In this document: positions 48,101-56,234 of the stretch, in pieces | How positions within the stretch are numbered: the first letter of the stretch is position 1 | Layout: each line of letters opens with the position of its first letter | From: Litoditis marina | Lineage: Eukaryota > Nematoda > Chromadorea > Rhabditida > Rhabditidae | Reading direction: 5' to 3' | DNA: 64,000 nt | NCBI GenBank assembly: GCA_964036275.1 | Contig: OZ038436.1 | Location: 12,241,904 to 12,305,903, forward strand | Made by a program: the position numbers and the translations under genes | Notes under the pieces: model-generated | The model's database searches: none | Told to the model about the DNA's origin: nothing | Seen by the model: the letters and a program-made list of their open reading frames with translations, nothing else

Positions 48101-49692
48101 TCAATTTCTGTTCAGTTTGAATGTTCATGCGCATTAACCCTTGAGCTACTCCTTCATTCACCATTGACTGTCCCTCGCATCTCCTCATTACATTATTTAG
48201 CATCTGTGTAGCATCCCTGGCCTGGTCTCGAATAGGTTGCATTATCCTGTCCCTTTCCTCACCTATGCGCCTAGTCTGTGCTATCACTTCTTCTGCCCGT
48301 ACTGTAATTCTATTGATCTGCTTCACAATCGCTGCTAGTTCTTTTTGTGGCATGATAGTTTCGTTCACTCTACCCTGTCCAGAACGAACGCTAGCGCTCT
48401 CATCCAAAATTCGCGTGTATCGACTTGATCGCGCCGTGCTTACCGATGGTGCTGGTTCTTCCGTTGTCGCACCTCCGCTTCCACTGTTTGATTTCCCTCC
48501 TGGCATTCTGCAATATTCCTGTTGATGATTGATTGAATTCTTTCCCAAAAAAAATTTGGGCAGCACTTTCACCGTCCTCGCCAAAACTTCCTATCAACTG
48601 AACTCTTCGGCCAGCCCTTCCTTTTGGGAATAGCTTGCCCAACAATTCAATTGGAGGCCACTTCGGCGGGGTCGGTGACGATACGTACAGTCTTCTTCGA
48701 CCTAGTATCTCACAACAAACAAAACTGATTCCCGCTTACTTCACAGGTCACAGTGTTACCACGCCTTGCTTACTTCACAAGACGCAGCCAGAAAATACAG
48801 AAAATTTGCCGGTCTCTCTTACTTCAAGAGACTTTGTCGACGGCGATAGTATCCTTTTCCTGTTTTCTTCACAGGAAGCTTGGTTACCCCGTTTTGGAAC
48901 ACAACTGGAAACCCCCCTTGTTTTGGTTGCAAACTGGCTTATTAAAACACAAAAGAAACCCTGATCCGCTCTCTTTTTAGCTATTGAGCGGTTCGGCCCC
49001 CAAGTTACTATCTGAAAAGGATAGAAAATACGGCAATAGCAATATAAGAGAGATAAGAGTATGGTATGGAACCAATATACTCAAACACAGACACTTTGGC
49101 TCTTTGATTTATATAAACGCAGTGTTACAACCAAAAAGAAGAGCACAATATATGAACAAAATAGAAGAATCGACAAATTGAACAACAACTAACACACGCC
49201 GCTCTATAAAAATAATAAAAACCAACGAATTGTCATTGCTTGCAATGGCTACACACTTGCTCGGTAAAAACCGTGCATAACGTAAACAACGGGCAACGTA
49301 GTTGGAAACAATTATAAAACATATCAAATGGGACAATATCCCTAACAGTACATTGTTCCCCTAAACTGCGTTTACCCTGATGTTCGTTCCAGAAATTTGA
49401 GTACAACGACTCGGACTTCAACAAGGACCGTATCGCCTTCGAATACGTTCTCTTGCAAGACGCTCAGAAGGATGTGAAGGTGTTCGACCACAGTCTGCTT
49501 CAGGTTTGTAGTTTGTAGCTTGGAACTCAGCTAATTATTTGCTGTTCTTTCTATTTCTGTTCTGTAATCTTCTACGAAATCTCCCTTTGTTTGCTGTTAT
49601 TTATGTTTTGGTACATTTGTTACTGATGTTTTCATTTGCAGAACTCTGACATGAAGCGCAGAAAGAACATTCTGATCCAGTACAATCCCTGA
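35641..49692 (+). CDS. REEP (TB2/DP1/HVA22) membrane domain fused to C-terminal MSP domain
   Basis: Exons 35641-35703, 35952-36014, 36667-36821, 37911-38061, 38135-38181, 38563-38635, 38987-39058, 39368-39418, 39780-39849, 40261-40351, 40558-40615, 40881-40971, 41791-41876, 49393-49503 and 49642-49692 give 410 residues. Residues about 45-140 are a TB2/DP1/HVA22 domain with hydrophobic hairpins (GLYLLFGTFNYFLANAILI, VIKIALLVLLFLEPYHWV) and the family's K-P-S...LLIYW segment. Residues 145-285 are a Ser/Pro/Lys-rich linker. Residues about 286-410 are an MSP domain (FNAPFDYDDITYHMRIVN) ending RRKNILIQYNP, like sperm MSP. REEPs shape tubular endoplasmic reticulum; MSP/VAP folds bind partner peptides. 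A role as an ER-shaping protein with a cytoplasmic binding module is inference. All fourteen junctions keep phase, favouring one gene over two. Its 13th intron holds an antisense gypsy element. Confidence 0.88.
36022..36134. repeat. (TA)n microsatellites in REEP-MSP intron 2
   Basis: Two TA runs, about 36024-36049 and 36073-36134, separated by a short unique segment. Confidence 0.9.
36279..36402. mobile_element. TTAA-type palindromic MITE, copy 3
   Basis: Same family as 14788-14911. The left end has TTAA, while the right end reads TTCAA, so one target copy is mutated. It lies in intron 2 of the REEP-MSP gene. Confidence 0.8.
37200..37434. repeat. 235-bp inverted-repeat element, family B copy 1
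   Basis: The ends are TATAGTTCTCGCCATTCCCA and its near reverse complement, followed inward by CTGAGACCTTGGCA. A second copy of about the same length lies at 49889-50123 and a decayed third at 63410-63590. It lies in REEP-MSP intron 3. Confidence 0.8.
37457..37700. repeat. Inverted-repeat element, ends TAACCGGGTGTTTAGGTAAC
   Basis: The right end mirrors the left (GTTACCTAAAAACCCGGTTA). The interior is made of repeated GGTAACCTGA / TCAGGTTACC. It lies in REEP-MSP intron 3, just after the family B element. Confidence 0.85.
39891..40014. mobile_element. TTAA-type palindromic MITE, copy 4 (decayed ends)
   Basis: The interior matches the family (ACGATTATGTGGTCCAATCG...), but both TTAA ends have been lost (TTGAAA on the left, CTTTGA on the right). 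It lies in REEP-MSP intron 9. Confidence 0.75.
41205..41305. repeat. CACGTGA-end MITE fragment
   Basis: A partial copy, in inverse orientation, of the family at 62684-62801. Shared sequence includes AACACAGCAGAA and AAAGTGCACGA. It is followed directly by homopolymer C tracts. Confidence 0.55.
41309..41660. repeat. Cluster of long homopolymer C/G tracts
   Basis: Runs include 16 C (41309-41324), 20 C (41338-41357), about 10 G (41406-41415) and about 14 G near 41470. Between them are repeated GGGGGTCAAACTTCAA-like segments on both strands. It lies in REEP-MSP intron 12. Confidence 0.85.
41937..42055. repeat. CACGTGA-end MITE copy in intron 13
   Basis: Same family as 62684-62801. It starts AATTGAATAGTCACG and ends TTTCACGTGACTGTACAGTT. 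Confidence 0.7.
42546..48584 (-). CDS. Gag-Pol polyprotein of a Ty3/gypsy retrotransposon
   Basis: One uninterrupted frame of 2012 codons. Gag: an N-terminal region with likely coiled coil (about 80-160), and a CCHC zinc knuckle C588-C591-H596-C601. Protease: DTGS at 723-726. Reverse transcriptase: about 990-1210 with YIDD at 1141-1144. RNase H: YTDASG at 1294-1299 and DALSR at 1406-1410. Integrase: zinc site H1514/H1521/C1551/C1554, then D1582, D1642 and E1678 (35 residues between the last two) and a GPF module near 1821. About 180 residues follow. Gag and Pol share one frame with no shift or stop between them. The first ATG gives 2012 residues; a second at 48503 (MPGGKSNSG) may be the true start. 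All key residues seen are intact, so the element could be recently active. It replicates through virus-like particles and cDNA integration. Confidence 0.96.
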   Translation of the reverse strand: MARTVKVLPKFFLGKNSINHQQEYCRMPGGKSNSGSGGATTEEPAPSVSTARSSRYTRILDESASVRSGQGRVNETIMPQKELAAIVKQINRITVRAEEVIAQTRRIGEERDRIMQPIRDQARDATQMLNNVMRRCEGQSMVNEGVAQGLMRMNIQTEQKLRTLVTNARRDRAMIKQLSNMLGCEEEDVIAQVGEKQETIESLATAFNCEHDQIMEECDRVVAELEDYRHSEQIDQLQESSLNSSLDHLLDEEGNGNRSIVGERDNFYEEAQQELEMEEREEEGRSNVNEDMLQILPRRPNCLDHQRPSPQAKQPSPRRSSRARTVSQGTIDDYITDTMRRRPHSPAHDTISMVQGHNTSQGRESDGMTQALVQLLKSQAVPKLEQFSGEKGENWGEYVESFLLRYPKNSWDNSQLKGLLKDLLTGNAKAHYSTLAEHERNGSFDNLVAAMRNRLRGAEKVSRLRAIEQWRSLRMRPGQSVAKFCLELEKWSARAEPDRSGESMSFIRAEMLYKQVAEWDGSFHLAQLLETTDDKTTYDRMKEMTLTLERTRQIAKTNNVGRKTYEEKPEAATKPRNKGVDLEGKSVCFHCGKPGHMKKDCRKLLREMGNGWKPEYGQGRQEQQRGNVNGNQGFQTGTQPMQQQNRPFIPNNQLQQQNRPVGSNGQQQQPQLRSFATRVVEEFRRCNQISEVTKGEETKGEAYGDKPVVEVEILGETYKALVDTGSQLSILSAEVIEQAMTRGVDVHTLVKEVSPTFHGKVFDASGGEMKFVALAEIKVKVKENERVKPVIWHLDKNREGFMILGTNALEELGIRLVMDKDKGKPMKVAEVAERVVVSAGQTKKVRLTTTGTGESTGILWSRDERIPSGVFNIAVEGLVEVQVANNSKEAMVFRKGETMGEWGNEPFTNIPLETTWEMLDDQQGRPELGEAERDGKLLEILGNNRTEKQGQQKLVDLIKEFRDIFTINDTELTRTEVVQHDIDTGNNSPIKQKTRPVPIGARVKFKEMIDDLLKRDLIERSKSAWASPIVLVEKKDKSLRLCIDYRELNKVIKQDSYPLPAIDKVLQTLGGKSFFSTLDMCAGYWQIPLTEEAKEKSAFTTSEGLFQFKVLPFGLSTSPATFQRLMDSVLENVRGDEVHVYIDDIMIATDTEERHFEVLREVFLALRKAHLCLKSQKCKLLERCVPFLGHVVDEKGVHVDPGKVLAIKEYPQPNTVSELRTFLGMASYYRKFVLKFAALAKPLHELTSTKVPWEWDSRRKDSFEKLKSTLCEAPILAQPDVEKARTGERPFILYTDASGAGVGAVLCQEGKDKLIHPICFTSKGISKAERNYHVTDLEALAVVHAVHKFHYFVYGMRVIVRTDHQPLTCLFARTSISGRIMRWALELQRYDLKIEYIKGSANAVADALSRGIPTTGEEEHSTCPENERVVGEITVAEQGNWLKKLRNDDDYKEVLGKLDAGVTTGKIDLPRCTNKLWVANFRTTETDLELASETGEYKKIVPKEERRQLFDQTHAGLWAGHFGAKKVLNKLKKDFFWNGMGQDVHKWHTECQKCFINNAHVGNTPPLKPIVTTMPYELVGIDIMEMGLTSRGNKYILTVVDHFSKWAGAYAIPNKSAETVAEMLTTRWICEGGRWPRQFHSDQGTEFINKICDRLCTTTKIDWSYTKGYNPRENGITERLNATIAASLRKSGVTPCEWDALLPFVVFAYNNTVHDSTGESPFFLLHGFDQKVPGENLPQQELTLHIVDREEYQAALIEGMRLIRTIAKEKNDKEREKAKEYYDNKNSTETRKYPGVGDRVYMKMPTTKGKSTHPKLINDFTGPFRVIETSENSALITGIDEKQEPIRINFDLLLGVPPTIDNTPLTTKQKRKRVRNKKNDQEKAEQEVNSISFRSEKVQLLKQDPYHPQFVCKNEKVMGPMGLEYQPDCPIQNKTMADALGQVPLSVERMPAKGFMLLAHVASVMKDISIEPEDKESRILDQDRPHYTSRGVCIAISFFKKNCLFPVVVLSV
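48585..48987 (-). other. Retrotransposon 5' leader
   Basis: The untranslated stretch between primer site and gag. It has three or four copies of a TTACTTCA(C/A) motif on the plus strand (around 48735-48830), possibly leader structure. No gene. Confidence 0.4.
48988..49002 (-). other. Candidate tRNA primer-binding site
   Basis: On the minus strand TGGGGGCCGAACCGC directly follows the candidate 5' LTR. It begins with TGG, as expected for pairing to a tRNA CCA end, and its complement looks like a tRNA 3' arm (CGGTTCGG...CCCCA). Confidence 0.6.
49003..49347 (-). repeat. Candidate 5' LTR of the gypsy element
   Basis: On the element strand it runs TGTTAGGGATATTG... to ...AGATAGTAACT, 345 bp, with near-inverted TGTTA/TAACT ends. 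It abuts the primer-binding site. No matching direct repeat of similar identity is visible beyond gag-pol at 42380-42545. Confidence 0.5.
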
Positions 49693-49710
49693 AGTGTATT
49701 GAGTAATCAA

Positions 49711-49716
49711 AATAAA
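49711..49716 (+). terminator. Poly(A) signal of the REEP-MSP gene
   Basis: AATAAA 19 bases after the TGA stop, a typical distance for compact nematode 3' ends. Confidence 0.7.
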
Positions 49717-49888
49717 TATTTCCATTCGGAATAATGTTTCGAATTCATTTGATCTCTCCACAATCTTAACGAGCACATGAAATCATGAAGGGATAGTCTA
49801 TCTCAACTGTGACATGAGATAGTCATCATGTTTCCTAACTACCGTGCTACCGTAGTTTATACTTTCTCAACTGGTTATTCCACAGAGG

Positions 49889-50123
49889 TATAGTTCACAC
49901 CATTCCTACTGAGACTCCTACAGTAACCTTACGAACTTTCTGAAGGCTGTTATGAGGCTGAAAATGAAGTTCATGCAAAATTTTATCGTATATTTACTCC
50001 ACCTCAGAGGGAGAATGAGGTACAAAAATCCTCAACTTTTCCGATCAAAAGTAAGTGAGTAAAACGGCTTGGAAGTTTCGAAATCCTACTGTAGGAGTCT
50101 CAGTAGGAATGGAAAAGACTATA
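49889..50123. repeat. 235-bp inverted-repeat element, family B copy 2
   Basis: Ends TATAGTTCACACCATTCCTA and its near reverse complement. Inner arm CTGAGACTCCTACAGTA pairs with TACTGTAGGAGTCTCAG. Same length and ends as 37200-37434. Confidence 0.8.
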
Positions 50124-50639
50124 TGCATTGCAGCCATCATCCGTTGTTGCACGGAAAGTAATCTTGAGATGAGTTAACCCACTCGCTATCCTATGCCAAG
50201 TATTGCATTCATGTTGGGGTCACATTTGTTATTGTAGCCCCAATTACTTTTGGGACATCGGAATAACTAAGCTCCAGTAGAACAGCAGAAAATTCATTTT
50301 CAAAAGAAAACCGAGTACAGTAATAGAGTAACCAAAGTTTCTGGGAAAACAGAGAGAACTAATAGATTATTATGTGAATATCAGCAAAATATCAGTGATT
50401 TGAATATCTGGATCATCGAAACATTCGGAAGGTGTTGTCTTCCAATATTTCCGGAGCCTTAGCCGGATAGTTCATTTTCCTGAAAACAGCTAGGCGTGAC
50501 CAAGTTTGAGTTGTAGTTTGATCAGGATCAATCAATTTTCGTCAAAAACACACACACAGCAAAAAAACTGTCGTTTCTGCTGCCTTTTGTTAGTTGTAGT
50601 TTGTAGCTTGGTACTTAGCCTTAGTACTTGGTACTTGGT

Positions 50640-50690
50640 AGTGCAAGACGCTCAGAAGGATGTGAAGGTGTTCGCCCACAGCGTACAACG
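50640..50690 (+). pseudogene. Fragment of REEP-MSP exon 14
   Basis: About 45 bp beginning GTGCAAGACGCTCAGAAGGA match exon 14 at 49455-49496 with few differences. The sequence just before it (GTAGTTTGTAGCTTGG) matches the start of the following intron in the source, so the piece is rearranged, not a simple copy. Confidence 0.75.
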
Positions 50691-50916
50691 TACCACACTG
50701 TACATCAAACTCAGTCGAATGCGTAGCCATAAAAATGAGCAGAACACAGCGGAATTCGAGAACAAGCAATTATTATTCGGTCTTTTCGAAGTAAGCCTAT
50801 ACGATGTATCTATCCAGAAGTGTTTGTTGTTTGATCCCGTTCCTTTACAGTCGAAAAACAGTAAATAACGAAATGCTTTGAATGCAAATTATAGTGTCAC
50901 TTCCTGAATTCAGTTA

Positions 50917-51040
50917 TTAAAGCAGGACGGTTATGTGAACCGATTCCGACGCATCGGTCCTTTAAACTGCAATTGAAAAATGTATTGCAGTTTAAAGGAC
51001 TGAAGCGTTGGTATTGGAGCACATAATCATCCTTCGTTGA
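50917..51040. mobile_element. TTAA-type palindromic MITE, copy 5
   Basis: Left end TTAAAGCAGGACGG; the right end is decayed (CCTTCGTTGA). Same family as 14788-14911. Confidence 0.75.
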
Positions 51041-51765
51041 CTCACTTGTACAAGCCGTAAAACTGGTTGCGTTTCCCGACTACACGAAAGGGCGAAAAGA
51101 ACATATTCGAAACATCGGAGCGCGTATTCTGGAAAACAAGCGAATTAGGGGACGACCAATTAATCTTTGTAGTTTGATCTCAGTACACTCATTCACGAGT
51201 TTCGAAAAAACAACAGAATCAAAGTACCAACACACAATTACCTCTACCGAAATGGACTTGCTTCATGTACATTAAATTAGTTCTTTTATTCATACCTGTC
51301 TCCTCACTGATTCGAATCCTAGTAAATTTACCCAAACTCGTTATACAACATTTTGGAGTAACGGTCAATTTCAATACAGCTAGCAGAGTAACCCACTTCG
51401 GAGTAAAACCGCCACAGGAAATCAATTTCATTTATCGAATTTAATTTGTAGCCCGCGTAGAAATGAAATCACTTCATGATTAATTGCGGTATTGCATGGA
51501 ATGTGTGTGTGTGTTCTAGTAGTTCCTGTTCAAACAATTGGCCACAAGATGTGCCCATAATTAGCTGTGAATTTGATTTCAAGTTCTGTAGAGTTGTTTA
51601 AAAAAATAAATAGACCATCTAAAAAATAAATAGGTGCACGTGAAAAATATCCAAAGTATCGCTCAGATCTACAAAGAAACACTTCCACAACACCAAACTT
51701 CGAATTGGAGAATGACTGATTGATTCTTTTTTCACATACAAGCATAAAGTCCATCAAAAACTGCG

Positions 51766-51889
51766 GCGGTATGCATGAAACATCCCGGGCCGGTTTGGGA
51801 TGCTATCCCGAGCTTGATTCGGCTATTTCCCGACCGATTGAGGTCGGGATAGCATCCTAACCAGGCCCGGGATGTTTCATGCATACGGC
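51766..51889. mobile_element. 124-bp palindromic MITE, ends GTATGCATGAAACATCCCGG
   Basis: The first and last 25 or so bases are reverse complements with at most one or two differences. Inner sequence GGGATGCTATCCCGA also pairs with TCGGGATAGCATCC. I saw no second copy in the window. Confidence 0.85.
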
Positions 51890-52084
51890 CTCTGGGGTAT
51901 ATTATGAGTAATCTCGGATAGATGCAAAGTGTACGGTGTATTATCGTGAATTAGTTTTTAGGATTTGTTTATTCATTACTCACCCTTGATATATCACACG
52001 AAGAGTATGATACGAGGAGAATGGACAGAATGGAGAGAATTAGGAGGGCGACCGCCGTCTGACTTGCACGATACATCGGTCTGG

Positions 52085-52215
52085 AAAAGGAGATGCGGAA
52101 CATTTAGTCGGAAGAAGAGAAAAAGAAAGAGAGAGAAAGAGAAAGAGAAGCAAGGAAAGATAGAACGAGGAAGCGAAAGAAAGAGCGAGGAATTGATAGA
52201 GAGGATGAAAGAGAT
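52085..52215. repeat. Polypurine (GA-rich) tract
   Basis: About 130 bp of AAGAGAAAGAG-type sequence. Open frames crossing it are Lys/Glu/Arg-rich low complexity and not gene calls. Confidence 0.8.
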
Positions 52216-52424
52216 TGCGTTAAGTACGGCTTGATCTGCCCTGTTCGTCATTCAGGAAAAAAGATAGAAAAACTAGAGCTATGACATTAGAAAGCGATCA
52301 TGAATATGTTCTTGGTTTGTTCGACTGCCAAAGATCCTTGTCGGGAATGACTAGAAGCGGGTGAGAGACTCGCACGAACGTGAAAGAACATTTGCAACTG
52401 TTTACTATAAAAGTTTACGCTATG

Positions 52425-52545
52425 CCGTTAGCACAGTCACGTGAGACATGTTAAACACAGCAGAATTCAGAAACGTGCAATGACAAAGTGCACAATGCCT
52501 CGTTAAAATGCTGACTTTACGTGACTATTCAATCTAGTATACTAA
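52425..52545. repeat. CACGTGA-end MITE, inverse orientation
   Basis: Begins ACAGTCACGTGAGACATG and ends TTTACGTGACTATTCAATCT, a full inverse copy of the family at 62684-62801. Confidence 0.75.
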
Positions 52546-53989
52546 CTGAAGATAAGTATCATTCGTTTACGTGTGTTTTACAAGTAGTACAACTCTAGTT
52601 GACATGAGAGCGCTTAAGCGAAATTAGAGGAGGTTCGATGTGATATATGGTCGGCTATAACACTTTGAATTTATGATTTCGCAATGCCTACGTAGGTTGA
52701 GCGGGGGATAGAACAACATTATCATCAGAACCCACTCATCAGAAAATCTGAGGAGATAAGTCAGAGCTCAAATTGTTTTGCGAAATCCATCGCGGTTGAT
52801 GTCATATTTGAACTCTGACCTGAGCCCAAGTTGAACCCTTAAAGGTCATGGTTTCTGGGTTTCAATGATAGGAAAGTGAAAGTTTTCAGTAAATTTAAAG
52901 AAAAATAAGTTGGTTTGGGACTTCACAATAATCCTCGAAAGGACAGTTGACGTTTTTCTCTTATTATGCTATGAATAAAACATAATGGAACGATTAACTT
53001 GACTGTAATAATTATACAGTTTGGATGTTAAAGAATCCGTCCCGCTTTAATTTTGACTTTTGAGTTAACAAACTGATCCTATGGCAAATGAAAAACCGTT
53101 ATCAAAAATATATACTTTTATATCCCTATCTTGCTTCGTTTTCTCAGAAAAGCGGCTTACGTAATGACACCGATAGGGGGGTTGCGTACGGGGTATGCTC
53201 AAAATAGCCTATAGAAGTGCGAAAATGATTTCGAAACACTCAATCACATACGAATACACAATTAGGGACTAAAAAGTGAAAATAATGTAAATAAACCAAG
53301 TCAAGGTGCGTCACAGTGAAAATGTTCATGTTCCCTTCTTTAATGCTTGATGTTATGCTATAGCGGAACGGTTTCTTTTAGTAGGAGCTCAGTACTATTG
53401 AAAGAACAACCGGTTACACAAATGTTCCCTTTTTGGGTAGCTCAGTATGTTGAAAACCAGCCTGGAAGTCGTCTTGGAATGCTGCCCAGTCCACTTGGAA
53501 AATTGATGTATGTACTATAAATATCACCGAAAAAACATAAACGGAACTGTAGCACCCCACACACGAATGACAACGACTACACAGATCTCATGCTTTCAAT
53601 GCAATGAAGTGAGGAAAACAGGGAGGAAGAACAGAATAAATCCCCCCATCTTCTTATTGAAGGAGAGACTAATCCCATGGATTTTGGAATTTTCAATTTA
53701 TGAAATTACTCCTACACATATTTGTCATGTGAAATTTGAAAGATTGAAAAAGGCACATAGAAAGAATGAGATCCAAGTACCGACACGATTTATTTTCTCT
53801 TCGACGCACTCACAACCCTCTACTTCTTACACTACAAAAATTCCGAGAACATTTTTTTGGTGAGGTTCTCAACTTTGGTTTACTGTTCTCTGCTCTCTGC
53901 ACACACACTATACTTTTTATTACTGCGAACAAAGAAAGTGGCTTTCACAAAGAATGTGTGTTCATTTCGAACAGCCTTTTGAGCGTTTG

Positions 53990-54105
53990 CCCGCATATAG
54001 AATGTCTCGAAATCTTAGTTTTGGAATGTATTTTTATTAATTTGTTTACATGCATTCAAAGAATATGGCACTAGCTCGATACACACTGTCATTCTCTTCT
54101 TTCGA
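53990..54105 (+). repeat. Copy of REEP-MSP intron 11 sequence
   Basis: The segment with ATTTATTTTTCA-like sequence, CATTCAAAGA(T/A)(C/T)(G/A)TGGCACT and a following CATTCTC block resembles 40670-40745. It is either a displaced intron fragment or a shared dispersed repeat. Confidence 0.4.
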
Positions 54106-54164
54106 TAAAAAGCAACGGGATCAAACTACTCTCAGAATGGGGGGGGCAACATACACTATACTCG

Positions 54165-54350
54165 GAGAAATCACTGACTCGGCCCCCGCCGACTGAGTCG
54201 AAATTGAGACGGCAACGACAATGTCGCTGCCGTGACAAATTTTACTGATGAAAATAGCCTATGTTTTGAGGAGACGCAGGCTGATAAACAACAGTTGAAA
54301 CTGAGACGGCAACGACATTGTCGTGGCCGTCTCACGTTTTACTCATAGTA
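54165..54350. repeat. Hairpin-rich repeat with GAGACGGCAACGACA arms
   Basis: GAGACGGCAACGACA faces TGTCGTGGCCGTCTC at 54304-54335, and a related hairpin lies at 54206-54235. The flanks (ACTATACTCGG..., ACTCATAGTATAGG) suggest one palindromic element. Confidence 0.6.
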
Positions 54351-56234
54351 TAGGCTTCTGAAAAGAGTGAACTCGTGATATCTTGCACAAGAGCTCCTCC
54401 CACTATTATAGAAAACATTGGTACAGCGTCATACAAACATACACGTAAACAACAAAATAAGAACATAAAATATGTCGCCTGCAGTGCTACTGTTGCAGAA
54501 GAACTGCCTGGAAGATAAACATGATTCGCTTCGTCATTCACAAGTTGAATGACGGAATGAGATTAATTGTGCTGTGTGCAACAACATCGAAACACAATTG
54601 GCCCATAACGACCGTTTCGCATGTTTCCAGCTACAACTGAGTGTGGTCGAGGATACCAAACTTAGGATTTATCTAGCAAAGATTATAGTAGTGAAATAGT
54701 TGTGTAATCCGACATAGTCCGACAGGTAAAGTGATACAAAACTCATTTTAATAACCATTCCACTATATTGATAGAGTAAGCAAAAGCGTAAAAGATTTGG
54801 AAAGGTGCGAAGAGTAACCTCATCAATCTTGTAATATATTATTTTTCAGGGATGCACTTTAAGAAGTGAGTTTCTTATTCGCTTGGCAATCATATATGAA
54901 TAGGAGAAGAATGAGCAGAGAAATATCAGCAGAATTCACTCTGTTCTTTGTGGAAGATTCAATAATGTTACATATATTTCTCATCTTTGTTAGCGGGCTA
55001 ACTGAAATTAGTTTATTTTACATGCTTACAATCTTTCAAACATTAACTCCAACTTGGTCAAAATGGTCTGAATATTTTACTGGCATCTTGCTAAAGTCAT
55101 TCTGGCAAGGACGAGAAGTGTACTAGAAGCATTGTACACTTGGTAATACCAAGATCTTGATGATGTAGTCACACATTTTACGTGACTTCCCGTTTTACTA
55201 GTTGTACTTAAGTTGATGCTTATCCCATACTGCGTACACATCTATCTTTCCAATGTCTCTTTGTGATAAGGAGACAAAAGTATGTAAGATCTGTTGAGCA
55301 GAACATTTTGGATTCATACTGTAAGACTCTAAGTAGTAAGGAGGAATGGAAAGATTATATAGGAATGACGTGTGATGGAACGTGGAGGTTTAGAAGCAGT
55401 CACATGAATAAGTAGTATCAGGGGTAAGTGGCCCGTCGTGACATGCATAAATCACACAAAAGTGCCCCCACTTGATGGGACGAGTTTATGGGCTCAAAAC
55501 ATAATTGGCCGGAAAAACATCAGTTTCGGAAAGCCAAAAATCAAAACAAACACTTTTCCAGGTTCGTAAACTCGGAACGCGTGACTCTTGACTTCTCTGA
55601 AAGTCGGCAAATTTCCAACCATTACATAGAGTTCCCTTTTGTCAAAATAGGCTTATACGGCGTGTGTGGTCTAGTTTCGCTGTATTTGTAGTTTTATCCC
55701 GTTGCTCTTCCCTTTTCAGTCGAAATTCGTGATTTATCACGTATTTGAAACTACAACAATGACTAATAGATGTATTGTGAAAGTTCATATAAGAATGACT
55801 AGGACTATACATAAAATGTCATCCAGCACCTGAGATAGAGAGAAGTGGACAGTGGACAATGGAACTTCTTCCAAAACAAAGGACGGGGAGTTATAATGAA
55901 ATAGGGATTAGAGAGGGGATGGATGAGATGGAAATAGACATCTCTCAATGAAATTATCGACAAACATATTAGGAAATAACTGGGCCGGAATGAGTGAAGC
56001 AGGAAGAACGGAACACGAAATACATGCGAGAAACAGAGTAACACGCGGGATGGCTACAAAAATCCGAATCTCCACAACTTCTTACATTTTTTCGGTGCTT
56101 GATGTGCGATTTGTCGATTGTTGACTTGATTGTTGTTTAGTGCCATCTCTCCTGAGTAAAACGGTGTATAACTCCCCATCTAGCGGTGTTTGAAGTTCAA
56201 TCTCACTCTTTTTCAATTGACATTCGATACTGTG

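Larger units (their letters stand above)
42383..49347 (-). mobile_element. Ty3/gypsy LTR retrotransposon, antisense in a host intron
   Basis: The element is defined by the intact gag-pol frame (48584-42546), a candidate 5' LTR (49003-49347) and a tRNA-primer site next to it. Domain order PR-RT-RNaseH-IN marks Ty3/gypsy (Metaviridae), not BEL/Pao. The left boundary is uncertain because no LTR identical to the right-hand one is visible. It lies inside the 7.5-kb intron 13 of the REEP-MSP gene, in the opposite orientation. Confidence 0.85.
49717..56230. other. Intergenic stretch, no gene seen
   Basis: Between the listed repeats there is AT-rich DNA with short frames only. Several blocks carry the recurring TTTGTAGTTTGATC / GATCAAACTACAA motif (50508, 51166, 55685), part of a dispersed repeat. 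No recognised domain, splice-consistent exon chain or RNA gene was found. Confidence 0.5.

Noticed and set aside
42661..48525. Plus-strand frames of 60-221 codons under the retrotransposon
   Set aside because: They are antisense shadows of the 2012-codon gag-pol frame; none shows a recognisable domain.
35641..49692. Two separate genes, a REEP and an MSP protein
   Set aside because: All linker exons (38135-40351) keep phase with good splice sites and no stop or new start, so one gene is simpler; cDNA could still change this.
53510..54074. Overlapping frames of 117 and 102 codons
   Set aside because: No domain; the region overlaps repeat-like sequence shared with a REEP-MSP intron.
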